A stretch of DNA of 64,000 nucleotides, taken from assembly GCF_001889545.1 (NCBI RefSeq), contig NZ_CP018194.1, positions 2,181,501 through 2,245,500 on the forward strand. The letters run 5' to 3'. This document shows positions 7,888-18,210 of the stretch, piece by piece. The position numbers and the translations under genes were made by a program. The notes under the pieces were generated by a model that was not told where the DNA came from, did not search any database, and saw only the letters and a list, made by a program, of their open reading frames with translations. How positions within the stretch are numbered: the first letter of the stretch is position 1; each line of letters starts with the position of its first letter. This DNA is from Granulibacter bethesdensis (GTDB taxonomy: Bacteria > Pseudomonadota > Alphaproteobacteria > Acetobacterales > Acetobacteraceae).

Positions 7888-9440
7888 CCATCAAGGTATT
7901 CGTTCCCCGCGATGCGGCCGCCCTTGCGGTCGGCGCTGACGCCGTCGCCCGCAAACTGGAGCAGCTTGCTCAGGAACGGTCGCTGGATATCACCATCATC
8001 CGGAATGGCTCCCGCGGGATGCTATGGCTGGAAACGCTGGTCGAGGTCGAAACCCCCCAGGGCCGTGTCGCCTACGGCCCTGTCAGTGCACGCGATCTGC
8101 CCGGCCTGCTGGATGCCGGTATGCTGGAAGGCAAGCCGCACGCGCTGCACCATGGCCTGACCGAGGAAATGCCCTGGTTCAGGAAGCAGACCCGTCTGAC
8201 TTTCGAGCGCTGTGGCATCGTCGATCCGCGCTCCCTGAGCGATTATCAGGCCCATGGCGGATATAAAGGCCTTGCCCGTGCCCTGACCATGACGCCGGAA
8301 GCGGTGGTCGAGGATGTGACCAAATCCGGCTTGCGTGGTCGTGGTGGCGCAGGCTTCCCAACCGGCATCAAATGGAAAACCGTGCTGGGTGCGAAGGCCG
8401 CCCAGAAATACATCGTCTGCAATGCCGATGAAGGCGACAGCGGCACTTTTGCCGACCGCATGATCATGGAAGGCGATCCCTTCGTGCTGATCGAAGGCAT
8501 GACCATCGCCGGTTATGCCGTTGGCGCGACCAAGGGCTATGTCTATACGCGCTCCGAATATCCTCATGCCATTGACGCGATGAACCGCGCCATTATCGCC
8601 GCACGCGAAGCGGGCATGCTGGGCGATAACATTCTCGGCTCAGGCATTTCCTTTGACATGGAAGTGCGTCAGGGCGCCGGAGCCTATGTCTGTGGCGAGG
8701 AAACCGCGCTGCTGGACAGTCTGGAAGGCAAGCGCGGCGTGGTCCGTGCCAAACCGCCTCTGCCCGCTCTGTCCGGCCTGTTCGGCCAGCCAACCGTCAT
8801 CAACAACGTGATCTCCCTGACCTCCGTGCCGTGGATCCTGACCCATGGCGGGGAGGCTTATGCGGCGTTCGGCCTCGGTCGTTCCCGCGGGACCATGCCG
8901 ATCCAGATCGCTGGCAACGTCAAGCAGGGCGGCCTGTTCGAGATCGCCTTCGGTATCACGCTGGGCGAACTGGTCGATGAGATCGGTGGCGGCACGCTGA
9001 CCGGCCGTCCGGTACGCGCCGTGCAGATCGGTGGTCCGCTGGGAGCCTATTTCCCACGCGCCCTGTTCGACACACCATTCGACTACGAAGCCTTTGCAGC
9101 GAAGGACGGGCTGATCGGCCATGGTGGCATCGTCATTTTCGACGACACCGTCGATATGGCCCACATGGCCCGCTTCGCCATGGAATTCTGCGCCGAGGAA
9201 AGCTGCGGCAAGTGCACACCATGCCGTATCGGCTCCACACGCGGGGTCGAGACGCTCGACAAGCTGCTGCGCGGGGAACAGCACGACAAGAACTATGCCG
9301 TGCTGGAAGATCTCTGCAACACAATGAAGTTTGGCTCCCTGTGCGCGCTGGGCGGCTTCACCCCCTATCCGGTGGTCAGCGCGATGACCCATTTCCCCGA
9401 GGATTTCGCTCCCCGCACCGTCCCGGTGGCAGCGGAATAA
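7884..9440 (+). CDS. fdsB: NAD-dependent formate dehydrogenase beta subunit (NAD/FMN)
   Basis: FdsB accepts electrons from the alpha subunit and reduces NAD+ through FMN; it is the NuoF homologue. Residues 1-110 form an extra thioredoxin-like domain, seen in FdsB-type proteins. The FMN/NADH region has GRGGAGFPTG near residue 152 and NADEGDSGTF. The [4Fe-4S] motif ESCGKCTPC is near residue 440, with the fourth cysteine in the later GSLCALGG. The length of 518 aa is normal. Confidence 0.96.
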   Translation: MTIKVFVPRDAAALAVGADAVARKLEQLAQERSLDITIIRNGSRGMLWLETLVEVETPQGRVAYGPVSARDLPGLLDAGMLEGKPHALHHGLTEEMPWFRKQTRLTFERCGIVDPRSLSDYQAHGGYKGLARALTMTPEAVVEDVTKSGLRGRGGAGFPTGIKWKTVLGAKAAQKYIVCNADEGDSGTFADRMIMEGDPFVLIEGMTIAGYAVGATKGYVYTRSEYPHAIDAMNRAIIAAREAGMLGDNILGSGISFDMEVRQGAGAYVCGEETALLDSLEGKRGVVRAKPPLPALSGLFGQPTVINNVISLTSVPWILTHGGEAYAAFGLGRSRGTMPIQIAGNVKQGGLFEIAFGITLGELVDEIGGGTLTGRPVRAVQIGGPLGAYFPRALFDTPFDYEAFAAKDGLIGHGGIVIFDDTVDMAHMARFAMEFCAEESCGKCTPCRIGSTRGVETLDKLLRGEQHDKNYAVLEDLCNTMKFGSLCALGGFTPYPVVSAMTHFPEDFAPRTVPVAAE

Positions 9441-9457
9441 GCGAAAGGAGACCTCCC

Positions 9458-12301
9458 ATGCCGCTCGTGGAAGAAATCGACTATGGCACGCCAAAAGTCG
9501 TCAGTGAAAAATCCGTCACCCTGACCATCGACGGACGCCAGGTCACGGTGCCGGAAGGTACCTCCCTGATGCGCGCCGCCATGGATACCGGCATTACGGT
9601 GCCCAAGCTCTGCGCCTCCGACAATCTGAAGGCCTTCGGTTCCTGCCGCCTCTGTCTGGTGGAAATCGAGGGGCGTCCGGGCACCCCGGCTTCCTGCACC
9701 ACACCAGCCATGGAAGGCATGGTGGTGCATACCCAGACTGACCGTCTGGCCCGCCTGCGCAAGGGCGTGATGGAGCTGTATATCTCCGACCATCCGCTGG
9801 ACTGCCTGACCTGCTCCGCGAACGGTGATTGCGAGCTTCAGGATATGGCCGGCGCGGTCGGCCTGCGTGAGGTCCGCTACGGTTATGAGGGTGAAAACCA
9901 CCTGCATGACAGCAAGGATGTCAGTAACCCCTATTTCCAGTACGATCCGTCCAAGTGCATCGTCTGTAATCGCTGCGTCCGCGCCTGTGAGGAAGTGCAG
10001 GGCACGTTCGCCCTGACCATTGAGGGCCGTGGCTTTGAAAGCCGCGTCTCCCCCGGTGCTGCGCATGACAATTTCTTTTCCTCGGAATGCGTTTCCTGCG
10101 GCGCCTGTGTGCAGGCCTGCCCGACCGCAACCCTGATGGAAAAATCCGTCATCGAAATCGGCCAGCCGGAACATTCCGAAGTCACCACCTGCGCCTATTG
10201 CGGCGTCGGGTGCAGCTTCAAGGCGGAAATGCGCGGCGAACAGATCGTGCGCATGGTTCCCTACAAGGACGGCAAGGCCAATCATGGCCATAGCTGCGTC
10301 AAGGGCCGCTTCGCCTACGGCTACGCGCTGCACAAGGATCGTCAGCTTGAGCCGATGATCCGTGAAAAAATCACTGATCCGTGGCGGGTGGTGAGCTGGG
10401 ATGAAGCCATCCAGTACACTGCAAAAGAATTCCGCCGGATTCAGGAAAAATACGGCCGTTCATCCATCGGCGGTATTACCTCCTCCCGCTGCACCAATGA
10501 AGAAACCTATCTGGTGCAGAAGCTGGTGCGCGCCGTGTTCGGCAATAACAATGTCGACACCTGCGCCCGGGTCTGCCATTCTCCCACCGGGTACGGGCTT
10601 AAAACAACCTACGGCACATCCGCAGGCACACAGGATTTTGACAGCGTCGAGGAAAGCGATGTCATTCTGGTGATTGGTGCCAATCCGGTCGATGCCCACC
10701 CCGTGTTCGGCAGCCAGATGAAGCGTCGCCTGCGGGAGGGCGCGAAGCTGATCGTGATCGATCCGCGTAAAACCGATCTGGTGAAATCTCCGCATATCAA
10801 GGCCGATTTCCATCTGCCGCTGCGCCCCGGAACCAATGTCGCCATTGTCTCCGCACTGGCCCATGTGGTTGTGACGGAGGGGCTGCTGGATGAGGCTTTC
10901 GTGCGTGAACGCACCGATTGGGAGTCCTTTCAGGACTGGGTGCAGTTCGTGACCCGCCCGGAAAACAGCCCGGAAGCCGTCGCCGAAATCTGCGGCGTCA
11001 GTGCCGAGGATATCCGTGGCGCTGCCCGTCTCTATGCGACCGGCGGGAATGCCGCGATCTATTATGGTCTGGGCGTGACCGAGCACAGCCAGGGCACGAC
11101 GACGGTGATGGCCATTGCCAACCTCGCCATGGCAACCGGTAATCTGGGCCGTCGTGGCGTAGGCGTGAACCCGCTGCGTGGTCAGAACAACGTGCAGGGT
11201 TCGTGCGACATGGGGTCTTTCCCCCATGAATTCACCGATTACCGCCACGTTTCCAACGATGCCGCCCGCACCCAGTTCGAAGCGCTGTGGGGCGTGTCGC
11301 TGGATGCCGAGCCGGGGCTGCGCATCCCGAACATGATCGATGCCGCCGTCGATGGCACTTACAAAGGCATCTATATTCAGGGTGAGGACATTGTTCAGTC
11401 CGACCCCGATACCACCCATATGATCGCCGGTCTGAAGAACATGGAATGCGTTGTCGTTCAGGACCTGTTCCTGAACGAAACCGCCGACTATGCCCATGTG
11501 TTCCTGCCGGGCTGCTCCTTCCTTGAGAAGGACGGAACCTTCACCAATGCCGAACGCCGCATCAACCGCGTGCGCAAGGTGATGTCGCCGAAAAATGGTT
11601 ATGGTGACTGGGAAATTACCCAGATGCTGGCCAAGGCCATGGGCTATCCCATGCACTACAACCACCCGTCCGAGATCATGGACGAGATTGCCGCCACCAC
11701 CCCGAACTTCGCCCTTGTTTCTTATGCGAAACTCGATGAGGTCGGCTCTGTGCAGTGGCCGTGCAATGATGAGCATCCAGATGGCATGCCGATCATGCAT
11801 ATTGGCCAGTTCAGCCGCGGCAAGGGCTATTTCGTCGTCACTGAATATATCGCCACTGACGAAAAGACCGGCCCGCTCTTTCCGCTTCTGCTCACCACCG
11901 GTCGTATTCTCAGCCAGTATAACGTGGGGGCGCAGACACGCCGCACCCATAACTCCATGTGGCATGAGGAAGACCGGCTGGATATCCATCCGAAAGACGC
12001 CGAAGATCGCGGCGTGCGTGATGGGGACTGGGTGAAACTGGAAAGCCGCTCCGGCGCGACATCGCTGCGGGCACGCATCACCGAAAAGGTTCCGCCGGGC
12101 GTGGTCTACACCACGTTCCATCACCCGGCGAGCCAGGCCAATGTTGTAACCACCGACAACTCCGACTGGGCCACCAACTGCCCGGAATACAAGGTCACGG
12201 CCGTGCAGGTACAGCGCAGCAACGGCCCCACCGAGTGGCAGCGTGAGTACGGCGATCACTCCACGCAGGCCCGCCGGATTATCCCGGCGGCTGCGGAATA
12301 A
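9458..12301 (+). CDS. fdsA: NAD-dependent formate dehydrogenase alpha (catalytic molybdenum) subunit
   Basis: FdsA oxidises formate to CO2 at a bis-MGD molybdenum (or tungsten) centre and passes electrons through several Fe-S clusters. From the N-terminus there is a [2Fe-2S] domain (CASDNLKAFGSCRLC), a His-containing cluster region, two ferredoxin-type [4Fe-4S] motifs (CIVCNRCVRAC and CVSCGACVQAC), a further cluster before the large domain (CAYCGVGC), then the catalytic core. The metal ligand is Cys373 with His374 in ARVCHSPTGYG, so a cysteine rather than a selenocysteine enzyme. I start at ATG 9458 (947 aa) behind AAAGGAG; an open frame continues upstream inside fdsB but is not used. Confidence 0.96.
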   Translation: MPLVEEIDYGTPKVVSEKSVTLTIDGRQVTVPEGTSLMRAAMDTGITVPKLCASDNLKAFGSCRLCLVEIEGRPGTPASCTTPAMEGMVVHTQTDRLARLRKGVMELYISDHPLDCLTCSANGDCELQDMAGAVGLREVRYGYEGENHLHDSKDVSNPYFQYDPSKCIVCNRCVRACEEVQGTFALTIEGRGFESRVSPGAAHDNFFSSECVSCGACVQACPTATLMEKSVIEIGQPEHSEVTTCAYCGVGCSFKAEMRGEQIVRMVPYKDGKANHGHSCVKGRFAYGYALHKDRQLEPMIREKITDPWRVVSWDEAIQYTAKEFRRIQEKYGRSSIGGITSSRCTNEETYLVQKLVRAVFGNNNVDTCARVCHSPTGYGLKTTYGTSAGTQDFDSVEESDVILVIGANPVDAHPVFGSQMKRRLREGAKLIVIDPRKTDLVKSPHIKADFHLPLRPGTNVAIVSALAHVVVTEGLLDEAFVRERTDWESFQDWVQFVTRPENSPEAVAEICGVSAEDIRGAARLYATGGNAAIYYGLGVTEHSQGTTTVMAIANLAMATGNLGRRGVGVNPLRGQNNVQGSCDMGSFPHEFTDYRHVSNDAARTQFEALWGVSLDAEPGLRIPNMIDAAVDGTYKGIYIQGEDIVQSDPDTTHMIAGLKNMECVVVQDLFLNETADYAHVFLPGCSFLEKDGTFTNAERRINRVRKVMSPKNGYGDWEITQMLAKAMGYPMHYNHPSEIMDEIAATTPNFALVSYAKLDEVGSVQWPCNDEHPDGMPIMHIGQFSRGKGYFVVTEYIATDEKTGPLFPLLLTTGRILSQYNVGAQTRRTHNSMWHEEDRLDIHPKDAEDRGVRDGDWVKLESRSGATSLRARITEKVPPGVVYTTFHHPASQANVVTTDNSDWATNCPEYKVTAVQVQRSNGPTEWQREYGDHSTQARRIIPAAAE

Positions 12302-12309
12302 GGATATTC

Positions 12310-12354
12310 AATCCCGCGCCTTCTGGTCAGAGGGCGCGGGATTGATCCTTTTTT
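12310..12354 (+). terminator. Strong intrinsic terminator between fdsA and fdhD
   Basis: An 11-bp perfect stem, AATCCCGCGCC (12310-12320) with GGCGCGGGATT (12333-12343), is followed within 5 bases by six Ts (12349-12354). It ends only 4 bp before the fdhD ATG. It should cut read-through from fdsGBA into the accessory genes. Confidence 0.85.
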
Positions 12355-12358
12355 CCTC

Positions 12359-13228
12359 ATGCGCACCAGCCATAAAGTCCGGCCCAATCGCTACACGACC
12401 GGCACATCCGCCTATCAGCCTCATGAGCGGATCATCCCTGAGGAAACACCCGTCGCGCTCACCTATGGCCGCGCCACGCATGCGGTGATGATGGCGACAC
12501 CCGCCGATCTTGAAGATTTCGCGGTCGGTTTCAGTCTGGCGGAGGGGCTGATCGACAGTCCTCACGACATTGAAACTCTGGAGATCGTGGAGGTAACGCA
12601 TGGCGTTGAACTCCGCATGGATCTGACGCAAACCCGTGATGCAGCCTTCATTGCCCGCCGACGCCACGTCACAGGTGCCACCGGTTGCGGCCTGTGTGGC
12701 ATGGAAAGTCTGGACGAGGCCGCAAAATCCCCGCCACGCGTCTCGGCTGATCTGGTGATTGATGCTGAAACCATCGTCACGGCGATGGAAGCCCTCTCCC
12801 CCGTGCAGACGCTGAATCTGCGCACCCATGCTGTTCATGCAGCAGCTTTCTGGCAGCCCGGGCAGGGTCTGCTGGCCATCCGGGAAGATGTCGGTCGACA
12901 TAACGCGCTTGATAAACTGGCCGGTTTTCTGGCCCGCAGCGGTATCCCTGCTTCCTCCGGGCTTGTGCTGCTGACCAGTCGCGTTTCGGTAGAGATGGTG
13001 CAGAAAGCGGCCCATATGGGCGCTGGCATTGTCGTCGCTGTCTCTGCCCCCACCACTCTGGCCATCCGTACTGCGGAAGCCGCCAATATCACGCTTGCAG
13101 CTATAGCACGGCGCGACGGATTCGAGCTGTTCACCCATCCATGGCGCATTCCTTGCCATGAGGCGGATACAAACCGTGAGCAGCCCGGCAACGTCACCTG
13201 GCTGCATCCTGGATCAACACCACCGTAA
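12359..13228 (+). CDS. fdhD: Formate dehydrogenase accessory sulfurtransferase FdhD (FdsC)
   Basis: FdhD moves sulfur from a cysteine desulfurase to the molybdenum cofactor and is needed for active formate dehydrogenase. The conserved CxxC is C110-C113 in TGCGLCGMESL; the later REDVGRHNALDKL motif is also typical. The length of 289 aa is normal. The ATG at 12359 has no visible ribosome site because a T-rich terminator tail sits directly upstream; a downstream start is not attractive since homology starts early (PEETPVALTYG). Confidence 0.94.
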   Translation: MRTSHKVRPNRYTTGTSAYQPHERIIPEETPVALTYGRATHAVMMATPADLEDFAVGFSLAEGLIDSPHDIETLEIVEVTHGVELRMDLTQTRDAAFIARRRHVTGATGCGLCGMESLDEAAKSPPRVSADLVIDAETIVTAMEALSPVQTLNLRTHAVHAAAFWQPGQGLLAIREDVGRHNALDKLAGFLARSGIPASSGLVLLTSRVSVEMVQKAAHMGAGIVVAVSAPTTLAIRTAEAANITLAAIARRDGFELFTHPWRIPCHEADTNREQPGNVTWLHPGSTPP

Positions 13229-13289
13229 AACAGTGTGTGCGCCTGACCTCTGACTGATCGACCCCAACCATCGCAAGGGAAATTGTCCC

Positions 13290-13649
13290 GTGACCGCCAC
13301 CAATGACCGCCTCGTGACAATGGCCAATCAGATTGCCGGTTTTTTCTCCCACCGGCCGGAAGAAACAGCCGTCTCCGGCATCGCCGAGCACATTGTGCTG
13401 TACTGGGAACCGCGTATGCGGCGCGCCTTCGACGCCATCATAGAATCACATAATCCGGCTCTGAGCCCTCTGGCGCAAAAAGCTGGAGAGTATTTAATGT
13501 CCCGTGATGTGAAACCGTCCGACCACGATCCCCTTGCCGGGATGCAGCCACGTGCGGTGACGGGATCCAATCCAAAAGAAGATCCAAACACACCTCCGGG
13601 GGGATTCGACACAGATGAGCAGCACGGAGATCACCGCGCCTCAAGCTGA
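13290..13649 (+). CDS. fdsD: Formate dehydrogenase delta subunit FdsD
   Basis: FdsD is a small protein needed for maturation or stability of FdsABG complexes. Residues 1-75 show the family pattern (RLVTMANQIAGFF, then HIVLYWEPRMR), and the C-terminal 45 residues are Pro/Asp-rich and probably disordered. I use GTG 13290 (119 aa) with AAGGGA upstream; ATG 13320 is an alternative. Its 3' end overlaps the downstream MFS gene by 35 bp. Confidence 0.9.
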   Translation: MTATNDRLVTMANQIAGFFSHRPEETAVSGIAEHIVLYWEPRMRRAFDAIIESHNPALSPLAQKAGEYLMSRDVKPSDHDPLAGMQPRAVTGSNPKEDPNTPPGGFDTDEQHGDHRASS

Positions 13650-15267
13650 TCCAGGTATTCTGGACCGGGCGCGCATCATCGCTCAGCCTGGTTTCAATCG
13701 CTGGCTGGTGCCGCCCGCGGCACTGGCCATTCACCTTTGCATCGGCATGGCCTACGGCCTGTCGGTGTTCTGGCTGCCGATGCAGAAAATCATCGGCACT
13801 GCCTGCCCGGCCTCTATGGGCGAACTGGCTCAACTGACCACGACAGACTGTGACTGGTCTGAAGGATCGCTGGTCACCGCCTTCAAACTCGGCATCGTTT
13901 TTCTCGGTATTTCCGCCGCCATCTGGGGCGGATGGCTGGAACGGGTTGGCCCGCGCCGTGCAGGCGTCGTGGCGGCTTTGTGCTGGTCGGGCGGCTGGCT
14001 GATCTCCGCACTGGGGATTTATCAGCACCAACTCTGGCTGATCTGGCTGGGCCTCGGTGTGATTGGCGGGATCGGGCTGGGAATTGGTTATATTTCTCCG
14101 GTTTCAACCCTGATCAAATGGTTCCCTGATCGCCGGGGCATGGCAACCGGCATGGCCATCATGGGCTTTGGCGGCGGTGCCGTCGTCGGCAGTCCGCTGG
14201 CCCTGATGCTGTTGCAGCATTTCCGCGTGGTCGATCCGGCCACCCATGCCATCACGCAGCATGGTCTGTGGCAGACCTTCACCGCTATGGGACTGATTTA
14301 TCTGGTGTTCATGCTGGGCGGTGCCTTCGCCTATCGCATTCCGCCGGATGGATGGAGACCGGATGGCTTCAGCGGCACCGCCACCACCAAGCGGATGATC
14401 GCACAGGGTCACGTGCATCTGGGCCGGGCATGGAAAACGCCACAATTCTGGCTGCTCTGGGCGGTACTGATGCTCAATGTGAGCGCCGGGATCGCGGTGC
14501 TGTCCATCGCCTCCCCCATGTTGCAGCGTATTTTCGGCGGCGCCCTGATTGATCAGCCGGGTATGACACTCGCTGATCTGTCTCTTGCGCAGAAAACAGC
14601 GGTTGCAGGTGTGGCAGGCGGTTTCGTCAGTTTGTTGTCCCTGTTCAATATCGGTGGCCGGTTTTTCTGGGCGACCATTTCCGACAAGATCGGACGCAAG
14701 CTGACCTATACGATTTTCTTCATCCTCGGTGCGGTGCTCTACACACTGACACCCGTTGCCGCGCATGCCGGACACAAGGCGCTGTTCGTGCTGGCGTTCT
14801 GCGTCATTCTGTCCATGTATGGGGGTGGTTTTTCCACGATCCCTGCCTATCTGGCCGATATTTTCGGCACCCGCTTTGTGGGGGCCATCCATGGTCGCCT
14901 GCTGACGGCATGGTCAACAGCGGGAGTGGTCGGACCAACTCTGGTCACGGTGCTGCCCGCCATGTTCGGATCATCTGATCCGGTGCATCTGTATGATACC
15001 ACCTTCCACATTCTCGCCGGGCTGCTGATCCTCGGTCTGATTGCAAACTGGCTGGTGCGTCCTCTTCCCACCTATGCGTTCATGTCAGAGGCGGAACTGG
15101 CCAGCCTTCAAACGGATGGCAGCAAAGGGCATTATGCCACCGGCTCCTTCGGGATCGGTGTGGGTGGATTTTCTGCCGCCTTGATTCTGCCATGGCTGAT
15201 CGTTGGTCTGCCGATTGCCTGGGGTATCTGGAAAACCATCATTAAGGCAGCGCCGCTGTTTCATTGA
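13615..15267 (+). CDS. MFS transporter of the oxalate/formate antiporter family
   Basis: A 550-aa membrane protein with about 12 predicted segments, beginning after a 35-residue hydrophilic tail (ALAIHLCIGMAYGLSVFWLP is the first segment). The pattern of long loops and GxxxDRRGMATGMAI-type motif fits OxlT-like carriers. It overlaps fdsD by 35 bp, so it is in the formate dehydrogenase operon; import or exchange of formate or oxalate is the natural guess. The substrate cannot be read from the sequence, and oxalate decarboxylation genes are not seen nearby. Confidence 0.87.
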   Translation: MSSTEITAPQADPGILDRARIIAQPGFNRWLVPPAALAIHLCIGMAYGLSVFWLPMQKIIGTACPASMGELAQLTTTDCDWSEGSLVTAFKLGIVFLGISAAIWGGWLERVGPRRAGVVAALCWSGGWLISALGIYQHQLWLIWLGLGVIGGIGLGIGYISPVSTLIKWFPDRRGMATGMAIMGFGGGAVVGSPLALMLLQHFRVVDPATHAITQHGLWQTFTAMGLIYLVFMLGGAFAYRIPPDGWRPDGFSGTATTKRMIAQGHVHLGRAWKTPQFWLLWAVLMLNVSAGIAVLSIASPMLQRIFGGALIDQPGMTLADLSLAQKTAVAGVAGGFVSLLSLFNIGGRFFWATISDKIGRKLTYTIFFILGAVLYTLTPVAAHAGHKALFVLAFCVILSMYGGGFSTIPAYLADIFGTRFVGAIHGRLLTAWSTAGVVGPTLVTVLPAMFGSSDPVHLYDTTFHILAGLLILGLIANWLVRPLPTYAFMSEAELASLQTDGSKGHYATGSFGIGVGGFSAALILPWLIVGLPIAWGIWKTIIKAAPLFH

Positions 15268-15303
15268 TCACCGGATCAACTGAACAGGGTATCCCGATAA
15301 AGC

Positions 15304-15343
15304 TCTCCTCCCCTTTCCGCGGCTATATGGGAAGAGGAGGAGA
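15304..15343. terminator. Hairpin between convergent MFS gene and ilvD
   Basis: TCTCCTC at 15304-15310 pairs with GAGGAGA at 15337-15343, with partial pairing inside, and CTTTT follows on the plus strand. It lies in the gap between two convergent genes, so it is a likely shared terminator. Confidence 0.6.
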
Positions 15344-15355
15344 CCGCTTTTCAGA

Positions 15356-17212
15356 TCAGCGTTTACGTTCGACCTGCGACACGTCACGCACCGCGCCACG
15401 GGCAGCATTCGTGGTCATGGCTGCATAAGCCCGCAGGGCAGGCGAGACCTTGCGCTGGCGTTCGGCGGGCTTCCATGCCGCCTCCCCCTTCGCTTCCATC
15501 TCGGCGCGACGTGCGGCCAGCACCTCATCCGGCAATTCGATGCTGATGATGCGGTTCGGAATATCGATCAGAACCGGATCGCCGGTTTCCACCAGCGCGA
15601 TCAGACCGCCTTCCGCCGCTTCCGGCGAGACATGCCCGATCGACAGGCCGGAGGTGCCGCCCGAGAAACGGCCATCCGTCACCAGCGCGCAAAGCTTGCC
15701 CAGACCTTTGGATTTCAGATAGCTGGTCGGATACAGCATCTCCTGCATACCCGGCCCACCTTTCGGACCTTCATAGCGGATCACCACCACATCACCCGCC
15801 ACCACCTGACCGCCGAGAATGCCGGACACCGCCGCATCCTGGCTCTCATAAACCCGGGCCGTGCCACGGAATGTCAGGATGGATTCATCCACCCCGGCGG
15901 TTTTGACGATACAGCCTTCCGGGGCGAGGTTGCCGAACAGCACTGCCAAGCCGCCATCATGCGAGAACGGATGCTCAGCGGACCGGATCACACCATTCTG
16001 GCGGTCCTCATCCACGCTATCCCACCGTGCAGACTGGCTGAACGCGACCTGTGTCGGCACGCCCCCCGGTGCAGCGCGGAAGAAGGTGCGAACTTCCTCG
16101 CTGCTGGTACGGCCAATATCCCAACGTTCCAACGCATCTTTCAGCGTCGGCGCATGCACGGTCGGGCGGGAGGCATCAAGCAGACCGGCACGCTCCAGCT
16201 CACCCAGAATAGCCATAATGCCACCGGCCCGATGCACGTCTTCCATATGCACATCAGATTTGGCAGGCGCGACCTTGCACAGGCAGGGAACCCGGCGCGA
16301 CAGACGGTCAATATCGGCCATGGTGAAGTCCACGCCCGCTTCCTGAGCCGCCGCAAGCAGATGCAGCACCGTGTTGGTCGAGCCGCCCATGGCGATATCG
16401 AGGCTCATCGCATTCTCGAACGCCGCATGGGTGGCGATACCGCGCGGCGTGGCCGAGACATCATCCTGCTCGTACCACCGCCGGGCGAGATCAACGATCA
16501 GATGGCCAGCCTCCCGGAACAGTTTTTCCCGGTCGGCATGGGTCGCGAGCACGGAACCATTGCCCGGCAGGGACAGGCCCAGCGCCTCGGTCAGGCAGTT
16601 CATGGAATTGGCGGTGAACATACCGGAACATGACCCGCAGGTCGGACAGGCCGAGCGCTCGACAGCCTGAACCTCTTCATCCGTGTAGGATTCATCCGCC
16701 GCCACGACCATGGCATCGACCAGATCGAGCGCGCGCTTCGCCCCTTTCACCACGGTCTTTCCGGCCTCCATCGGACCACCGGAGACGAACACCGACGGAA
16801 TGTTCAGTCGCATGGCGGCCATCAGCATGCCGGGCGTGATCTTGTCACAGTTGGAGATGCAGACCATCGCATCGGCACAATGGGCGTTCACCATATATTC
16901 GACACTGTCGGCAATCAGCTCGCGGCTCGGGAGGGAGTAGAGCATACCGTCATGTCCCATCGCGATCCCGTCATCGACCGCGATGGTATTGAATTCCTTG
17001 GCGACGCCGCCGGCGGCCTCGATTTCCCGCGCCACCAGCTGGCCGAGATCCTTCAGATGCACGTGGCCCGGCACAAACTGGGTGAAGCTGTTGACGACCG
17101 CGATAATAGGCTTGCCGAAATCACCATCCTTCATGCCGGTCGCGCGCCAGAGTCCGCGTGCGCCCGCCATATTGCGGCCATGGGTGGTGGTCCGGGATCG
17201 ATACTGTGGCAT
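15356..17212 (-). CDS. ilvD: Dihydroxy-acid dehydratase
   Basis: IlvD dehydrates dihydroxyvalerate and dihydroxymethylvalerate in valine, leucine and isoleucine synthesis, using an Fe-S cluster. The cluster cysteines are in NCDKITPG and [19 protein letters not shown] start at ATG 17212 ([17 protein letters not shown]), giving 618 aa, close to the 616 of E. coli; an open frame of 63 codons upstream crosses the divergent promoter region and is rejected. A LysR gene is divergent from it. Confidence 0.96.
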   Translation of the reverse strand: MPQYRSRTTTHGRNMAGARGLWRATGMKDGDFGKPIIAVVNSFTQFVPGHVHLKDLGQLVAREIEAAGGVAKEFNTIAVDDGIAMGHDGMLYSLPSRELIADSVEYMVNAHCADAMVCISNCDKITPGMLMAAMRLNIPSVFVSGGPMEAGKTVVKGAKRALDLVDAMVVAADESYTDEEVQAVERSACPTCGSCSGMFTANSMNCLTEALGLSLPGNGSVLATHADREKLFREAGHLIVDLARRWYEQDDVSATPRGIATHAAFENAMSLDIAMGGSTNTVLHLLAAAQEAGVDFTMADIDRLSRRVPCLCKVAPAKSDVHMEDVHRAGGIMAILGELERAGLLDASRPTVHAPTLKDALERWDIGRTSSEEVRTFFRAAPGGVPTQVAFSQSARWDSVDEDRQNGVIRSAEHPFSHDGGLAVLFGNLAPEGCIVKTAGVDESILTFRGTARVYESQDAAVSGILGGQVVAGDVVVIRYEGPKGGPGMQEMLYPTSYLKSKGLGKLCALVTDGRFSGGTSGLSIGHVSPEAAEGGLIALVETGDPVLIDIPNRIISIELPDEVLAARRAEMEAKGEAAWKPAERQRKVSPALRAYAAMTTNAARGAVRDVSQVERKR

Positions 17213-17250
17213 GGTTCGAACCTTGGAAATGTTCCGCCCCTCATACGCCG

Positions 17251-17268
17251 TTTTCCAGAGTAGGAAAA
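17251..17268. promoter_or_regulatory. Inverted repeat in the ilvD / LysR divergent promoter
   Basis: TTTTCC-AGAGTA-GGAAAA is a perfect 6-bp-arm inverted repeat midway between ilvD (start 17212) and the LysR gene (start 17311). It is a good candidate operator for that LysR protein. Confidence 0.45.
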
Positions 17269-17310
17269 ATCTATTATTCTGCTTCCATTCAGTCGCTGGA
17301 GATATCACTG

Positions 17311-18210
17311 ATGGAGGCCCGGCAGCTCCGGCATTTTCTGACGGTCGCGGAAACGCTGCATTTCGGGCGGGCCGCCGAGCGTCTGAACATGACACAGCCA
17401 CCGCTGAGCCAGTCCATTCTGGCGCTGGAACGGCAATTGGGAGCGGCGCTGTTCATCCGCTCCCGCCGCAGCGTGGCGTTAAGCCCGTTCGGCCAGCAAT
17501 GGCTGCCGCATGTCCGCGCCGCGCTGGCCTCGCTGGAAGCACTGCCCGGCATCGCGCGCCGCCTGCGGGACGGAGAAGCCGGACGGCTGGAACTGTCTTT
17601 CGTCAGCACAGCGGATTACAGCATCCTGCCATCCCTGGTGCGCCGGTATGCGGCGTTGTACCCGGATGTGGAGATCGTCCTCACCGAGGCCACCAGTGAC
17701 GTCCAGATCGATGCCCTGCTGAACGGCAGAGGTCATGCCGGGATCGTCATCCATCCCGATCGCAGCACATTACCGGGCGCGCTGGCGTATCACCCCCTGA
17801 CGCGGGAAAAACTGATCGCGGCTGTACCGGATAACAGTCCCGACCTTTCGCCCCATGCCATCATGCAGTCGCCGCTGATCATCTTTCCCCGACACTCCGC
17901 ACCGGCTTTCTACGATCTGGTCACGCACTACCACGCCACACATGGCGGAGGAGCCGCCATCGCTCAGGAGGCGATCCAGATGCAGACGATCATCAGCCTC
18001 GTCTCGGCAGGGATGGGGATCGCGCTCGTGCCGGCCTCCCTGCGCCACCTCGCCCGGACAGGTGTGCGCTATGTCGATCTGAAGGAGGATGCGCCGATCC
18101 TGGAAACCGGCATGATCTGGCGCCGTGATGACACAGCGCCGATCCTGTCACGCCTGCTGGAAGTCGCGCAGGACATGTCAGAGCAGACTACCAGCGATAA
18201 CCAAGCGTAG
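17311..18210 (+). CDS. LysR-family regulator divergent from ilvD
   Basis: A 299-aa LysR protein with helix-turn-helix near residues 18-37 ([18 protein letters not shown]) and an effector domain of the BenM/CatR/AlsR style. The start ATG 17311 gives the standard [14 protein letters not shown]; longer upstream frames overlap ilvD. Being divergent from ilvD, it may control branched-chain amino-acid synthesis. The effector is not predictable. Its last 23 bases overlap the convergent TonB receptor gene. Confidence 0.9.
   Translation: MEARQLRHFLTVAETLHFGRAAERLNMTQPPLSQSILALERQLGAALFIRSRRSVALSPFGQQWLPHVRAALASLEALPGIARRLRDGEAGRLELSFVSTADYSILPSLVRRYAALYPDVEIVLTEATSDVQIDALLNGRGHAGIVIHPDRSTLPGALAYHPLTREKLIAAVPDNSPDLSPHAIMQSPLIIFPRHSAPAFYDLVTHYHATHGGGAAIAQEAIQMQTIISLVSAGMGIALVPASLRHLARTGVRYVDLKEDAPILETGMIWRRDDTAPILSRLLEVAQDMSEQTTSDNQA

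Noticed and set aside
10460-12259. A 599-codon open frame opposite fdsA
   Set aside because: It is antisense to the strongly supported fdsA, and its composition is typical of shadow frames.
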